The notes beneath the pieces were generated by a model. The model worked only from the letters and a program-made list of their open reading frames with translations, was not told the origin of the DNA and made no database searches. Of a stretch of 64,000 nucleotides of DNA, positions 1 to 7,745 are shown one piece after another. The stretch lies in assembly GCA_030041045.1 (NCBI GenBank), contig JASHOQ010000047.1, positions 62,001-126,000 of the forward strand, given 5' to 3'. The DNA is from Acidobacteriaceae bacterium (GTDB lineage: Bacteria; Acidobacteriota; Terriglobia; Terriglobales; Acidobacteriaceae). The position numbers and the translations under genes were made by a program. The first letter of the stretch is position 1. Each line of letters begins with the position of its first letter.

Positions 1-115
1 GCGCCTTTCGGGTCAGTCCGCGCCCTATTCGTTACCGGCACCCGTAACCCGCCGGCGGGCGATTCCGGCCGAGATTCCGTGAGGGCGAACCCCGGCCGGG
101 CGTACACTTACTCCT

Positions 116-400
116 ATGCACCCCTCGCAACCCCAAATCGACCCCCGGGCACGGCTGCGCCCGATCAGCCCGATCATGCTGAACCTTCTGATTCTTCTGG
201 TAGCCATCGGAGCCTTCAATTTGGCGTTGTCGCTGGTGAACCTGACCGAGCACTTTACCCACGCGGGCATTGCGCATACGCCGGCGGCGTTGAGGGCGCT
301 GGTAATTTCCATCTCCTCGTTTTTGATGGCCGTGGTCTCCGGCATTCTCATCAACCGGTCCATTCTGCGTCTGCGCTCCATGGTTCCGCATTCGGAATAG
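116..400 (+). CDS. Small membrane protein, function unknown
   Basis: The 94-residue product has two strongly hydrophobic stretches, roughly residues 19-43 and 60-80, separated by a short polar loop. A two-helix inner-membrane protein is therefore likely. The N-terminal 15 residues are polar and proline/arginine-rich, which suggests a short cytoplasmic tail. No enzymatic motif is visible. It lies 70 bp upstream of the aminotransferase gene on the same strand and may share its transcript. I do not recognise the family; the open frame, hydrophobic pattern and position support it as a real gene. Confidence 0.55.
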   Translation: MHPSQPQIDPRARLRPISPIMLNLLILLVAIGAFNLALSLVNLTEHFTHAGIAHTPAALRALVISISSFLMAVVSGILINRSILRLRSMVPHSE

Positions 401-469
401 GATTCCGGCTTGCATGCTTTGATCCCCGTGGGCGCCGCGAAGGATGCGGGTTTGCCGTAAACTTGAACG

Positions 470-1657
470 ATGGAAGAGTTCTCGAGGATTCAGCGGCTCC
501 CGCCATACGTCTTCAACATTACCGGCGAGATGAAGGTGAGCGCGCGCCGGCGCGGTGAAGACATCATCGACTTCGGGATGGGGAATCCCGATGGGGCCAC
601 GCCGAAGCACATCGTGGACAAGCTGGTGGAAGCGGCCATGAAGCCGCCGACGCACCGCTATTCGGTGTCGAAAGGTCTGCCCCGGCTGCGCAAGGCAATT
701 TGCGGATGGTACAAGAACCGGTATAACGTCGACCTCGATCCCGAGTCGGAAGCCATCGTCACCATCGGCTCGAAAGAGGGCATTGCCCACCTGTGCCTGG
801 CCATCCTCGACTCGCGGGATACGGTGCTGGTGCCGAACCCGAGTTATCCCATTCACATTTACGGGCCGGTGATCGCGGGAGCGCATGTGATCAGCACGCC
901 GGTGCACGACCAGGATCAATTCCTGGCGCAGCTGGAGGAGCTGATTCCGCGCATGACGCCGCGGCCCAAGGCGCTGATCGTCAATTTTCCGTCCAATCCG
1001 ACCACGGAGTGCGTGGAGCTGCCGTTTCTGGCGCGCCTGGTTGAGCTGGCGCGCGAGTACGGCTTCCACCTCATCCACGACCTGGCTTACGCCGACATCG
1101 CGTTCGACGGCTACAAGCCGCCCAGCGTGCTCGAGGTGCCCGGCGCCAAAGAGGTCGCGGTGGAGTTCTTCACGCTCTCGAAGAGCTACAACATGCCCGG
1201 CTGGCGCATCGGCTTCATGGTGGGCAATCCGGTGCTGGTCTCGGCGCTCGCGCGCCTCAAAAGCTACTTCGACTACGGCACCTTCACGCCCATCCAGGTG
1301 GCCGCCATTCACGCGCTCGAGGGGCCGCAGGCCTGCGTGGCGCAAATCTGCGACAACTACCGCAAGCGGCGCGACGTGCTGGTGGAAGGCCTGAACAAGG
1401 CGGGCTGGCCGGTGGCTCTGCCCAAGGCGACGATGTTCGTGTGGGCGCAGATTCCGGAGGCGTATCGCGAGCTCAAGTCGCTCGAGTTTTCCAAGCTGCT
1501 GCTCACCGAGGCCAAGGTGGCCGTGTCACCCGGCATCGGTTTCGGCGACTACGGCGACGGCCACGTGCGCTTTGCGCTCATCGAAAACGAGGAGCGGACG
1601 CGGCAGGCACTGCGCGGCATCAAGGCCATGCTGGCGAAGAGCGTGGTGCACGCGTAG
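470..1657 (+). CDS. alaC: PLP-dependent aminotransferase, AlaC type
   Basis: The 395-residue product is a class I/II fold-type I aminotransferase. It opens with the [14 protein letters not shown] segment seen in E. coli AlaC and keeps the motifs GNPDGATP (about 38-45), [11 protein letters not shown] (98-108) and [11 protein letters not shown] (122-132). The Schiff-base lysine motif [16 protein letters not shown] places PLP on Lys238. AlaC makes alanine from pyruvate and glutamate in the cytoplasm. Length and resemblance across the whole chain fit AlaC better than LL-diaminopimelate or aspartate aminotransferases, though substrate use cannot be settled by reading. The ATG start gives a complete N-terminus. 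Confidence 0.9.
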   Translation: MEEFSRIQRLPPYVFNITGEMKVSARRRGEDIIDFGMGNPDGATPKHIVDKLVEAAMKPPTHRYSVSKGLPRLRKAICGWYKNRYNVDLDPESEAIVTIGSKEGIAHLCLAILDSRDTVLVPNPSYPIHIYGPVIAGAHVISTPVHDQDQFLAQLEELIPRMTPRPKALIVNFPSNPTTECVELPFLARLVELAREYGFHLIHDLAYADIAFDGYKPPSVLEVPGAKEVAVEFFTLSKSYNMPGWRIGFMVGNPVLVSALARLKSYFDYGTFTPIQVAAIHALEGPQACVAQICDNYRKRRDVLVEGLNKAGWPVALPKATMFVWAQIPEAYRELKSLEFSKLLLTEAKVAVSPGIGFGDYGDGHVRFALIENEERTRQALRGIKAMLAKSVVHA

Positions 1658-1686
1658 GCCTGGTCCGCTCATCCCTGCACGACCAA

Positions 1687-1725
1687 CTGTGCCCCGTTCA
1701 TCGCGGCCTCATCGCGATGAGCGGG
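1687..1725. repeat. REP-like hairpin, left flank of RAYT gene
   Basis: A CTGTGCCCC lead is followed by a stem of 13 bp: CCCGTTCATCGCG (1693-1705) pairs with CGCGATGAGCGGG (1713-1725), with one G-T type mismatch. The same lead and stem appear in inverted orientation just past the 3' end of the transposase gene at 2251-2289 and again at 3045-3081. The arrangement of inverted REP copies bracketing a RAYT gene is the classic one for this transposase family. Confidence 0.85.
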
Positions 1726-1762
1726 ACGTCGCGAACCGCCTAATCGGGACTAAGATGGCACC

Positions 1763-2278
1763 ATGCCGTACGGTCTAAGGCGGTTCCAGAGAGCGGAGGC
1801 CCTTCACTTCATCACGTTTAGCTGCTTTCGCCGCCTTCCGCTTCTTGAAGCACCGGAACCCAAGGATTTGTTCGAGGTCGTTCTCGAGCACACTCGGGCA
1901 CGGCATCAAGCCAGGGTCTACGCCTATGTGCTGATGCCCGAACATGTCCACCTTCTGATCAACGAGCCGCCATCCATCCTCGTGGCGCAGTTTCTCAAGG
2001 CCCTCAAACAGATCACCTCTCGCAAGCTGCGGGGCGATCGTCCGCAGTTCTGGCAAGACCGTTATTTTGACGCGAACATCCATGGCGAATCGGCCCGTGC
2101 CGAGGTCATCCGCTATATTCATCGGAATCCGGTGAAGCGGGGACTGGTCGCATCGCCTGAGCAATACCCCTGGAGCAGCTTCAACCACTACGCTACCGGA
2201 TTAAGAGGTGCGATTGAAATCGAATCGGAGTGGACAGCCCGACTCCGCGGCCCACTCATCGCGATAAAGCCGCGATGA
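1763..2278 (+). CDS. REP-associated tyrosine transposase (RAYT, IS200-like Y1 family)
   Basis: The 171-residue product has the hallmarks of a single-strand HUH transposase domesticated to REP sequences. These are the N-terminal LHFITF strand, the metal-binding MPEHVHLLI motif (residues about 58-66), a catalytic-tyrosine region, and the terminal YIHRNPVKRGLV segment (about 118-129). Such proteins nick and move short REP hairpins. Inverted REP hairpins flank the gene, and the right copy overlaps the last codons so that the C-terminus LIAIKPR is encoded by the repeat. Two further hairpins lie within 800 bp downstream. The open frame is intact, so it could be active. Confidence 0.9.
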   Translation: MPYGLRRFQRAEALHFITFSCFRRLPLLEAPEPKDLFEVVLEHTRARHQARVYAYVLMPEHVHLLINEPPSILVAQFLKALKQITSRKLRGDRPQFWQDRYFDANIHGESARAEVIRYIHRNPVKRGLVASPEQYPWSSFNHYATGLRGAIEIESEWTARLRGPLIAIKPR

Positions 2279-2289
2279 ATGGGGCACAG
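2251..2289. repeat. REP-like hairpin, right flank of RAYT gene
   Basis: The stem CCCACTCATCGCG (2251-2263) pairs with CGCGATGAATGGG (2271-2283), followed by GCACAG. This is the inverted counterpart of the copy at 1687-1725. The transposase stop codon at 2276-2278 lies inside the right arm. Confidence 0.85.
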
Positions 2290-2463
2290 ATTTGACTTGG
2301 AGGGAGGCGAGACATGGAGGCCATAGCCAGTGAGCGGGCCACCCACCCTCGGCGGGCGAGGGGCCGGGAGCACCCACAACTGGATAGAATTCCTCTTGAG
2401 ATCGGAGCCACCCGCCGGCGGAGGCGGGAAACAAAGCGCACCGAGAACGAGGAGACCGCCGGA

Positions 2464-3034
2464 ATGGAGGCGACAATCGCACGGACGCTATTACTGCGCG
2501 GAGCCAGATTTGTCCTTGTCGCTGGATTATTCGTCTCAGTTCTTCCAATGAGCGGATGCCTCGAATCAAGTTTTAATTTGGCCAGTGATTCGAGACTTCC
2601 GCAATGGGTGACGCTCCCGCGTGGAGTTACGCGTGCAGATGTGTCAGTGACATTGAGTTACTATACGTCGCTGGGTGGCGATGACGTGAAAGTAACGCTA
2701 AGAGATAAGGGAGGGAGAACGATAGAAAGCAAGCGGCAAGATGAAATGCCAAACTTCCTCTGCAAGTTATCCGGCCTACGAGGTGGTTGTGGCAAATGGG
2801 ATAACAGAAGTGATAGAGCACAAGAAAATGGAACCAACATTCTATGTTGCCGACGATCCCGAGTTAAAGAAGATGCTTCTTGCGGGGAAGGTGCATGCGA
2901 ATGAACGAAACGCTGCTTGGGGTGGCAGGCGGCCCGGTCAAGTCCTTTCCCGCTGCGAGCTCCACAATCGGCTGTGCCCATTCAAAACGCGTTCTTTGCG
3001 TTTTGAGTGGGAAAGCGCGCATGACCCATCTTAG
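2464..3034 (+). pseudogene. Frameshifted lipoprotein gene, function unknown
   Basis: The frame starting at ATG 2464 encodes a lipoprotein signal (hydrophobic RFVLVAGLFVSVLPMSG followed by Cys, lipobox MSGC). A domain beginning LPQWVTLPRGVTRADVSVTL follows and stays coherent to about 2735. The natural continuation, YPAYEVVVANGITEVIEHKK and FYVADDPELKKMLLAGK, is in the +1 frame from about 2741. A single frame change near 2735-2760 therefore separates two halves that read as one protein. My impression is that related small lipoproteins have both halves in one frame. It is either a decayed gene or a sequencing indel. The region looks less GC-rich than its neighbours and sits amid REP hairpins, so transfer is possible. 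Confidence 0.6.
2972..3011. repeat. REP-like hairpin with changed stem sequence
   Basis: After the lead CTGTGCCC, CCCATTCAAAACGC (2977-2990) pairs with GCGTTTTGAGTGGG (2998-3011). The lead and outer stem match the RAYT-flanking copies, but the inner stem reads CAAAACGC instead of CATCGCG on both arms. Pairing is preserved although the sequence differs. Confidence 0.7.
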
Positions 3035-3044
3035 GCCGATACCA

Positions 3045-3081
3045 CCCGCTCATCGCAAAGAGCGCGATGAGCGGGGCACAG
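3045..3081. repeat. REP-like hairpin, third canonical copy
   Basis: CCCGCTCATCGC (3045-3056) pairs with GCGATGAGCGGG (3064-3075), followed by GCACAG. It has the same orientation as the copy at 2251-2289. It lies in the gap between the broken lipoprotein gene and recX. Confidence 0.8.
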
Positions 3082-3136
3082 ATTCATCCCGGTTCGAGTA
3101 ACCTATTGAGGCGATTGACTGGGCCACCTGCCTGGC

Positions 3137-3694
3137 ATGACCTTCTCCCGCAAACCCGCGAAAGCGCGCCCGCCGCTTGGCGAGCCCGCGCTCTACAACT
3201 ACGCCGTCAAGGCGCTGGGGCGGCGCATGCGCACGGAGGCCGAACTGCGCCGGCTTCTCATCAGCCGTGCAGGGCCCGGCGAGCGGGGCGAAGCGGATGT
3301 GCGCGCGGTTGTGGCGCGGCTCAAGGAGCAGCGGTTTCTCGATGACACTTCCTACGCGGAGACCTACGCGCGGCTACGACAGGAGAATGAGAAGTTCGGG
3401 GCGCGGCGCGTGCGCCAGGATTTGCGCCAGAAGGGCCTTCGCTCCGACCTCGTGGAGAAGACGCTCGCGGCGAGCTACGGCGAGACCAATGAGGAAGCCC
3501 TCGCGCGCCAGCACCTGGAACGCAAGCGGATCAAGAAGCCGGAAAACGAGAAGGAGACGGCGCGGGTGATGCGGCGGCTGGTTGCGGCGGGGTTTTCGAC
3601 CGGTGTGATTTACAAGATTCTGCGGCGGTGGGAGGTGCCGGAGGAGTCGCTGGCCGGGCTGGAGTCGATGGGCGAAGAACCGCGCGAGGAGTGA
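3137..3694 (+). CDS. recX: Regulatory protein RecX
   Basis: The 185-residue product has the RecX three-helix repeat architecture. An ALYNYAVKALGRRMRTEAELRR module (about 18-39) is followed by FLDDTSYAETYARLRQENEKFGARRVRQDLRQKGL (about 67-101) and a third helical unit ending VIYKILRRWEV (about 157-167). RecX binds RecA filaments and limits strand exchange and SOS induction in the cytoplasm. recA is not next to it, unlike in many bacteria. The charged C-terminal tail (EEPREE) is variable in the family. Confidence 0.85.
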   Translation: MTFSRKPAKARPPLGEPALYNYAVKALGRRMRTEAELRRLLISRAGPGERGEADVRAVVARLKEQRFLDDTSYAETYARLRQENEKFGARRVRQDLRQKGLRSDLVEKTLAASYGETNEEALARQHLERKRIKKPENEKETARVMRRLVAAGFSTGVIYKILRRWEVPEESLAGLESMGEEPREE

Positions 3695-3727
3695 AGCTGG
3701 CATCTTTCTTCGTGCATGGGCCTGAAT

Positions 3728-3799
3728 GTACGGGCTGAAGCCCGTACCCTTCGCTGGGTGTCTTTATTCGGCACGACTGAAGTCGTGCCCTTTCAAAAC
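3728..3799. repeat. Bipartite GCTGAAGC palindromic repeat, copy 1
   Basis: Two perfect palindromes, GTACGGGCTGAAGCCCGTAC (3728-3747) and GGCACGACTGAAGTCGTGCC (3770-3789), lie 22 bp apart and are followed by CTTTCAAAAC. The same two-palindrome layout recurs at 4474, 9400, 26743 and 29743 with variable spacer. It lies between recX and the next gene. Confidence 0.8.
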
Positions 3800-3866
3800 T
3801 CGCCTGGTGCGACTCCCATTCACGCGTCCCGGCTCGCCAAGCCCGGTGCTGTATAGTCAAAAAAGA

Positions 3867-4277
3867 ATGGGGACGGCTGCCAACAAGTCCGCTGCGGCGG
3901 GCCAAACATCGAAACAGGGGTTTGTTTATCTTCCGTTGATTGCCGGGTGGCTGGTTCCCGGCGCGGGACATTTCCTTATTGGCAAATGGGTGCGGGGCTT
4001 GCTGCTCGCCGGGGCCATTATCGCCCTGTTTGCGCTGGGCCTGGCCATGGACGGCAAGCTCTACACCAGCGCCCAGGACATCCTCGAGCTTCTGGGCATG
4101 GTGGGCGACCTGGGCAACGGGCTGATGTTTTTCGTTACGCGCTCGCTTGGCCTGGGCGGCGACCCGGTGCGCTTCACCACGGCCGATTACGGCACCAAGT
4201 TCATTGTCGTCGCCGGGCTGCTCAACGTCATCGCCGCTGTGGACGCGCACAATCTCCGCACGGGAAGGAAGTTCTAA
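3867..4277 (+). CDS. DUF6677-like membrane protein
   Basis: From ATG 3867 the product has 136 residues. Residues about 18-35 (YLPLIAGWLVPGAGHFLIGK) form a PGxGH-type re-entrant hydrophobic segment. A strong helix (about 38-58) and a C-terminal helix (about 105-125) follow. The GAGHFLIGKWVRGL motif is what I associate with the Acidobacteria-rich DUF6677 family; this is recognition by eye. Function is unknown and an inner-membrane location is likely. The start at 3867 was chosen because earlier in-frame codons lie inside the bipartite repeat. It abuts the next gene with no gap. Confidence 0.7.
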   Translation: MGTAANKSAAAGQTSKQGFVYLPLIAGWLVPGAGHFLIGKWVRGLLLAGAIIALFALGLAMDGKLYTSAQDILELLGMVGDLGNGLMFFVTRSLGLGGDPVRFTTADYGTKFIVVAGLLNVIAAVDAHNLRTGRKF

Positions 4278-4457
4278 GTGCTGCACCCCTCCCATTTCCT
4301 ATCCGTGCTCTTGTTTGCCATCTGCGCTTCCGTCGTCTTCGGCGTCACGCAGCGCGAGACCCCGCGCAAGATGATGCGCTATGGCCTCTACTGCTTCACG
4401 CTCTTCGTCGGCTCGGCCATCGTGCTGAGCTGGGTGATGTTCTTTATAGGGCGGTAG
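4278..4457 (+). CDS. Small two-helix membrane protein (59 aa)
   Basis: A GTG codon directly follows the TAA of the upstream gene. It opens a 59-residue frame with two hydrophobic segments: HFLSVLLFAICASVVFGV near the N-terminus and a C-terminal segment ending SAIVLSWVMFFIGR. A GGAAGGA ribosome-binding stretch lies about 6-12 bases upstream, inside the end of the preceding gene, which suggests translational coupling. The basic loop QRETPRKMMR between the helices fits an inner-membrane hairpin. Family unknown. The tight junction implies it works with the DUF6677-like protein. Confidence 0.65.
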   Translation: MLHPSHFLSVLLFAICASVVFGVTQRETPRKMMRYGLYCFTLFVGSAIVLSWVMFFIGR

Positions 4458-4473
4458 AGCCGGAGCAAGCTTT

Positions 4474-4544
4474 TCGCGGGCTGAAGCTCGCAAGGGAAAG
4501 AAAAGGGCTTGCACGGCACGGATAAATCCGTGCCCTTTCAAAAC
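4474..4544. repeat. Bipartite GCTGAAGC palindromic repeat, copy 2
   Basis: The first palindrome is decayed (CGCGGGCTGAAGCTCGC). The second, GGCACGGATAAATCCGTGCC, is intact and followed by CTTTCAAAAC as in copy 1. A fragment GAGCCGTGCCCTTTCGAA follows at about 4572-4590. It lies between convergent genes. Confidence 0.7.
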
Positions 4545-4634
4545 ACTCCCGCAACGCATTTTTCCGCAAGCGCGAGCCGTGCCCTTTCGAAGGGCAGTTT
4601 GTAAGTGGTTCCAGTACGCCGACCCCGACTCCGC

Positions 4635-5609
4635 TCACGCGGTGCGGTGGCGCTGCCACACCGCGGCGTCGAAGGTGTGGCGGCAGGTGTAGCGCTCGGC
4701 CAGATAGAGATCGACGGCTTCAGTGTTCGATTCCGTTACTGTAAGCGAGATCTCGGTCGCGCCCTGGCGCAGGAACCGTTGGGCGGTGAGCGCGAGCAGC
4801 ATGCGGGCCAGGCCGCGGCGCCGGAACTCGGGATGCACGCACACCTGGGTGATGTGGCCGCTCTGCGGGCTTACGCGCGAGCCCAGGATGAGCGCCACCA
4901 GCTCGCGGCTGGTACGCTCCACGATCACGTGCGAAACCTGCGGCGAAAAGGCGCCGCAACCGGAGTAGCGCACGATGTTGTTGAGGAAGCGCATGGAGCC
5001 GGCGACGGAGCGGTACTGGTCGTTGATCAGGCTGTCGGGATGGCCGCGATAGGCCTCGGCGATGAGGCGCGCCGCCGGGGCGAGATCTTCGTCGGTCCAG
5101 GCGCGGAGGTCGACGCCGGCCGGCAGATCGACCTGCGGCGCGCGCGCGATTTCGGCGATCTGCTGGACCAGGAACAGGCGCCGGTACATTTCGAACCCGG
5201 ATGACGCGAAGACGGCGGCGTGTGTGCCCGAGGGATGCAACAGGAGCTGCGACTCGACGCGCTCCACCTGGGGCGAGTTAAGCAGCAGCTCCAGCAGGTG
5301 GCGCAGCAGCGTCTGTTCCACCGTGTGGGCGCTCTGGTCGGGAGTGGGCATGGCGAAGACATCGCCGATGACGGCCTTGGTTTCCTCGTAGACGCAGAAG
5401 ACGTAGCCGGTCACCTGCTCGGCTTCGAGGGCGGCGTAGCCGGGCAGCATGTGGTTGTCGAGATACTGCATGAGCAGCCGCGCCGAGGTGCGGTAATCCC
5501 AGTGCAGCCGCTGTTTCCACACCTCGCCTTCGGCGTCCAGCACCGGACGCAGCAGGGTGGCGGCAAAGTGCCGCAGGTCGAGAATCTCAACGGAAGCGCC
5601 CAAGGCCAT
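4635..5609 (-). CDS. GNAT-family N-acetyltransferase, tandem domains
   Basis: From the ATG at 5609 the product has 324 residues. The C-terminal GNAT core is clear: ITQVCVHPEFRRRGLARMLL (about 253-272) holds the acetyl-CoA pyrophosphate loop RRRGLA, and LTVTESNTEAVDLY (about 289-302) is the usual beta-alpha end of the fold. Residues about 15-150 look like a second, degenerate GNAT half, so this is probably a two-domain enzyme. The substrate is unknown. The start was chosen for a purine-rich GGAAGGGC upstream and because earlier codons are low-complexity. It is downstream of the membrane sugar transferase on the same strand. Confidence 0.75.
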   Translation of the reverse strand: MALGASVEILDLRHFAATLLRPVLDAEGEVWKQRLHWDYRTSARLLMQYLDNHMLPGYAALEAEQVTGYVFCVYEETKAVIGDVFAMPTPDQSAHTVEQTLLRHLLELLLNSPQVERVESQLLLHPSGTHAAVFASSGFEMYRRLFLVQQIAEIARAPQVDLPAGVDLRAWTDEDLAPAARLIAEAYRGHPDSLINDQYRSVAGSMRFLNNIVRYSGCGAFSPQVSHVIVERTSRELVALILGSRVSPQSGHITQVCVHPEFRRRGLARMLLALTAQRFLRQGATEISLTVTESNTEAVDLYLAERYTCRHTFDAAVWQRHRTA

Positions 5610-5673
5610 TCGAGAAAACGCCCTTCCGGTCACTTTGCCATGGTTTGCGCCCAACCGCAACCGAAAGCATGAG

Positions 5674-7470
5674 TTAGCGTGCCCCGACCAGAAACACCTC
5701 CAGCCCCTGCTCGGGCCAGCTGAAGAGCAGCTCGTAGTGCCGGTCCTCAAGGTACTCCTGCAGTGCATCAATGGTGTGGAGATCGGCTCCATGGCGACCG
5801 GTAGCCCGCACCACGAGAACGTGCTGCTGAGCGGGCACGCCGTCCTCCTCGTAGTTCACAACCTGCCGGTTGCGGTAGAAGGAAAGGCCGTATTCGGTGT
5901 CGCGGCGCACGCGAAAGACGGCCACAATCCCGTCCGACGGGACGGACTGCGCCAGCCGGTCAGCCAGCGGCCGCGCGGAATAGGAGCGGTCGAGCAGGCG
6001 GATTACGTGCTTGCTGGCGTTGCTCTGGGGAATTCCGAAAAGCGGGCCCACGCCGTAGAGAAAGAGCATGAGCACCGCGAGCACCCAGCAGGTGGCGGCG
6101 CGCAGCCTGGCGATGCCGAATCCGTTGGTGACGACCACGATGAGCAGCGCTGCGCCCAGGGCCGCGCAGAGAGCCGCGGCGGCGGCGTGGCCGGGAGGCA
6201 TTTCGGCCCCATGGGCCACAAACCATGGCAGCAGCAAAACAGCCAAGGTCATGGCGCCCAAAAGCGCGGCATGCCCGACGACGATCCAGCGGTTCAGTCC
6301 CGGATGGCGCCGCCGGTACAAATAGTCGCCGGTAAGAATGGCGAGCGGGGGAATGGCGGGGAGAATGTAGCCGGGCAATTTGGAGTCAGAAAAGGAAAAG
6401 AAGACGATGGGAATCAAGGCCCACAGCACCAGAAACTCGGGGAAGGCATCGCCGGGCCGGTTGGGGAGGGGCTTGCCGTTTCTTGAATGGCGCAGCCGCC
6501 ACTCCGCCACCGAGGTGAGGATGCCATCGACCAATGCGCGCGCGGCGAGCACCGTCCACGGCATCAAGGCCAGCAGGACCACCACGACGTAATACCAGAG
6601 CGGCTGCTGGTGCTGGTACCGTTCGGTGGCAAAGCGCTCCAGGTTGTGCTCGAGGAAAAACTCGCGGAAGAAAGTGGGGTTCTGGTGCTGCACGGCAATG
6701 AACCACGGCAGGACCATGGCAAAGTAGAGCAGAATGCCCGGCCACCAGAGCGAGCGCGGCAGGATGTTCCACTCCTTGCGCAGAAATGCAAAGGCCACAA
6801 TGATGAGCATGGCCAGCAACGGCGCCACCGGGCCCTTGGCGAGCGTGGCCAGCCCGGTAAAGAAATAAATGTCGTAGAGCCAAAACTTCGACCCCGTCTC
6901 ATACCAGGCGTACCAGCCCAGCAGTCCTATGGCGAGCGGCGCCGCCATCTGCATGTCCGTCGATGCGCCGCGGGCAAAGCCGAGAACGCCCGCGCAGGCG
7001 ACCGTGATGAGCGCGGCGTCCAGGTGGCCCCCGGGGCGAAAGCGTCGCATGTGCAGGTAAATGAGCGCCACCATCACGAAGGCGAAGGTGGTGGAGGGCA
7101 GGCGCGCGCTCCAATCGTGCACGCCGAAATCCTGAAACAGGAACATCGCCCGCCAGTAGTAGAGCGCCGGCTTCTCCAGCCACGGCCGCCCATAGAGATA
7201 TGGCGTCACGCAGGCGCTCAGCCGGTCCTCGAGCGTATGGGCAGAGTCGAACCGGTCGAGCATCTCGTGGGCAATCTGCGCGTAGCGCGGTTCGTCCGCA
7301 CCCACCAGGCCCAGCCCGTCGCCGCCGAAAACGGGGACCAGTCCATAGAGAAGAAAAAAGATGCTCAATGCCAGAAAGATCGAAACCTCGTTCACCGTGG
7401 CCCAGCTTGGCAGTCGCCATCGCCGGGTTTTTTCTGCATCCGGAGCAGGCGGTTCCAACGAAGTCTCCAT
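5674..7470 (-). CDS. ArnT/PMT-type (GT39/GT83) membrane glycosyltransferase
   Basis: This is a large polytopic GT-C protein. The first luminal loop carries GADEPRYAQIAHEML, the acidic catalytic motif of ArnT-like enzymes, followed by GRPWLEKPALYYW. Numerous hydrophobic helices follow, then a soluble C-terminal region. Such enzymes move a sugar from an isoprenoid-phosphate carrier to lipid A, protein or another acceptor on the periplasmic face. The acceptor here is unknown. The start at 7470 (METSLEPP) is preceded by GGAGA; a longer frame to 7587 adds a low-complexity leader and cannot be excluded. It lies 64 bp upstream of the GNAT gene. Confidence 0.8.
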   Translation of the reverse strand: METSLEPPAPDAEKTRRWRLPSWATVNEVSIFLALSIFFLLYGLVPVFGGDGLGLVGADEPRYAQIAHEMLDRFDSAHTLEDRLSACVTPYLYGRPWLEKPALYYWRAMFLFQDFGVHDWSARLPSTTFAFVMVALIYLHMRRFRPGGHLDAALITVACAGVLGFARGASTDMQMAAPLAIGLLGWYAWYETGSKFWLYDIYFFTGLATLAKGPVAPLLAMLIIVAFAFLRKEWNILPRSLWWPGILLYFAMVLPWFIAVQHQNPTFFREFFLEHNLERFATERYQHQQPLWYYVVVVLLALMPWTVLAARALVDGILTSVAEWRLRHSRNGKPLPNRPGDAFPEFLVLWALIPIVFFSFSDSKLPGYILPAIPPLAILTGDYLYRRRHPGLNRWIVVGHAALLGAMTLAVLLLPWFVAHGAEMPPGHAAAAALCAALGAALLIVVVTNGFGIARLRAATCWVLAVLMLFLYGVGPLFGIPQSNASKHVIRLLDRSYSARPLADRLAQSVPSDGIVAVFRVRRDTEYGLSFYRNRQVVNYEEDGVPAQQHVLVVRATGRHGADLHTIDALQEYLEDRHYELLFSWPEQGLEVFLVGAR

Positions 7471-7745
7471 TTTCAGCAGTTCTCCAGCGGCGGGCGGCGA
7501 AGCGCTTTGCAAATTCCCCTCACCCGGCGTGGCTCCTTTTGATCTGGCCTCGACCTCTGCGGATCTTGCAGCAGCTCCTGTTTGCATTGGAGCAGGCGCT
7601 GCCGTTCCTTTTGGTCAGTTTCCGGGGGAGGCGGACGCTTCGTGCGCCGAGCACGCAGGCGGCGTGGCCATCCCGCCCCGTGCGGTCAGCGTCAAGGCTA
7701 ACAGATTCCCGCGGCTCCAAGGCGCGATTTGAAGGCGGCAGCCGT

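Noticed and set aside
32..1345. 437-residue minus-strand frame opposite alaC
   Set aside because: It is Arg/His/Gln-rich shadow coding antisense to a strongly conserved aminotransferase gene.
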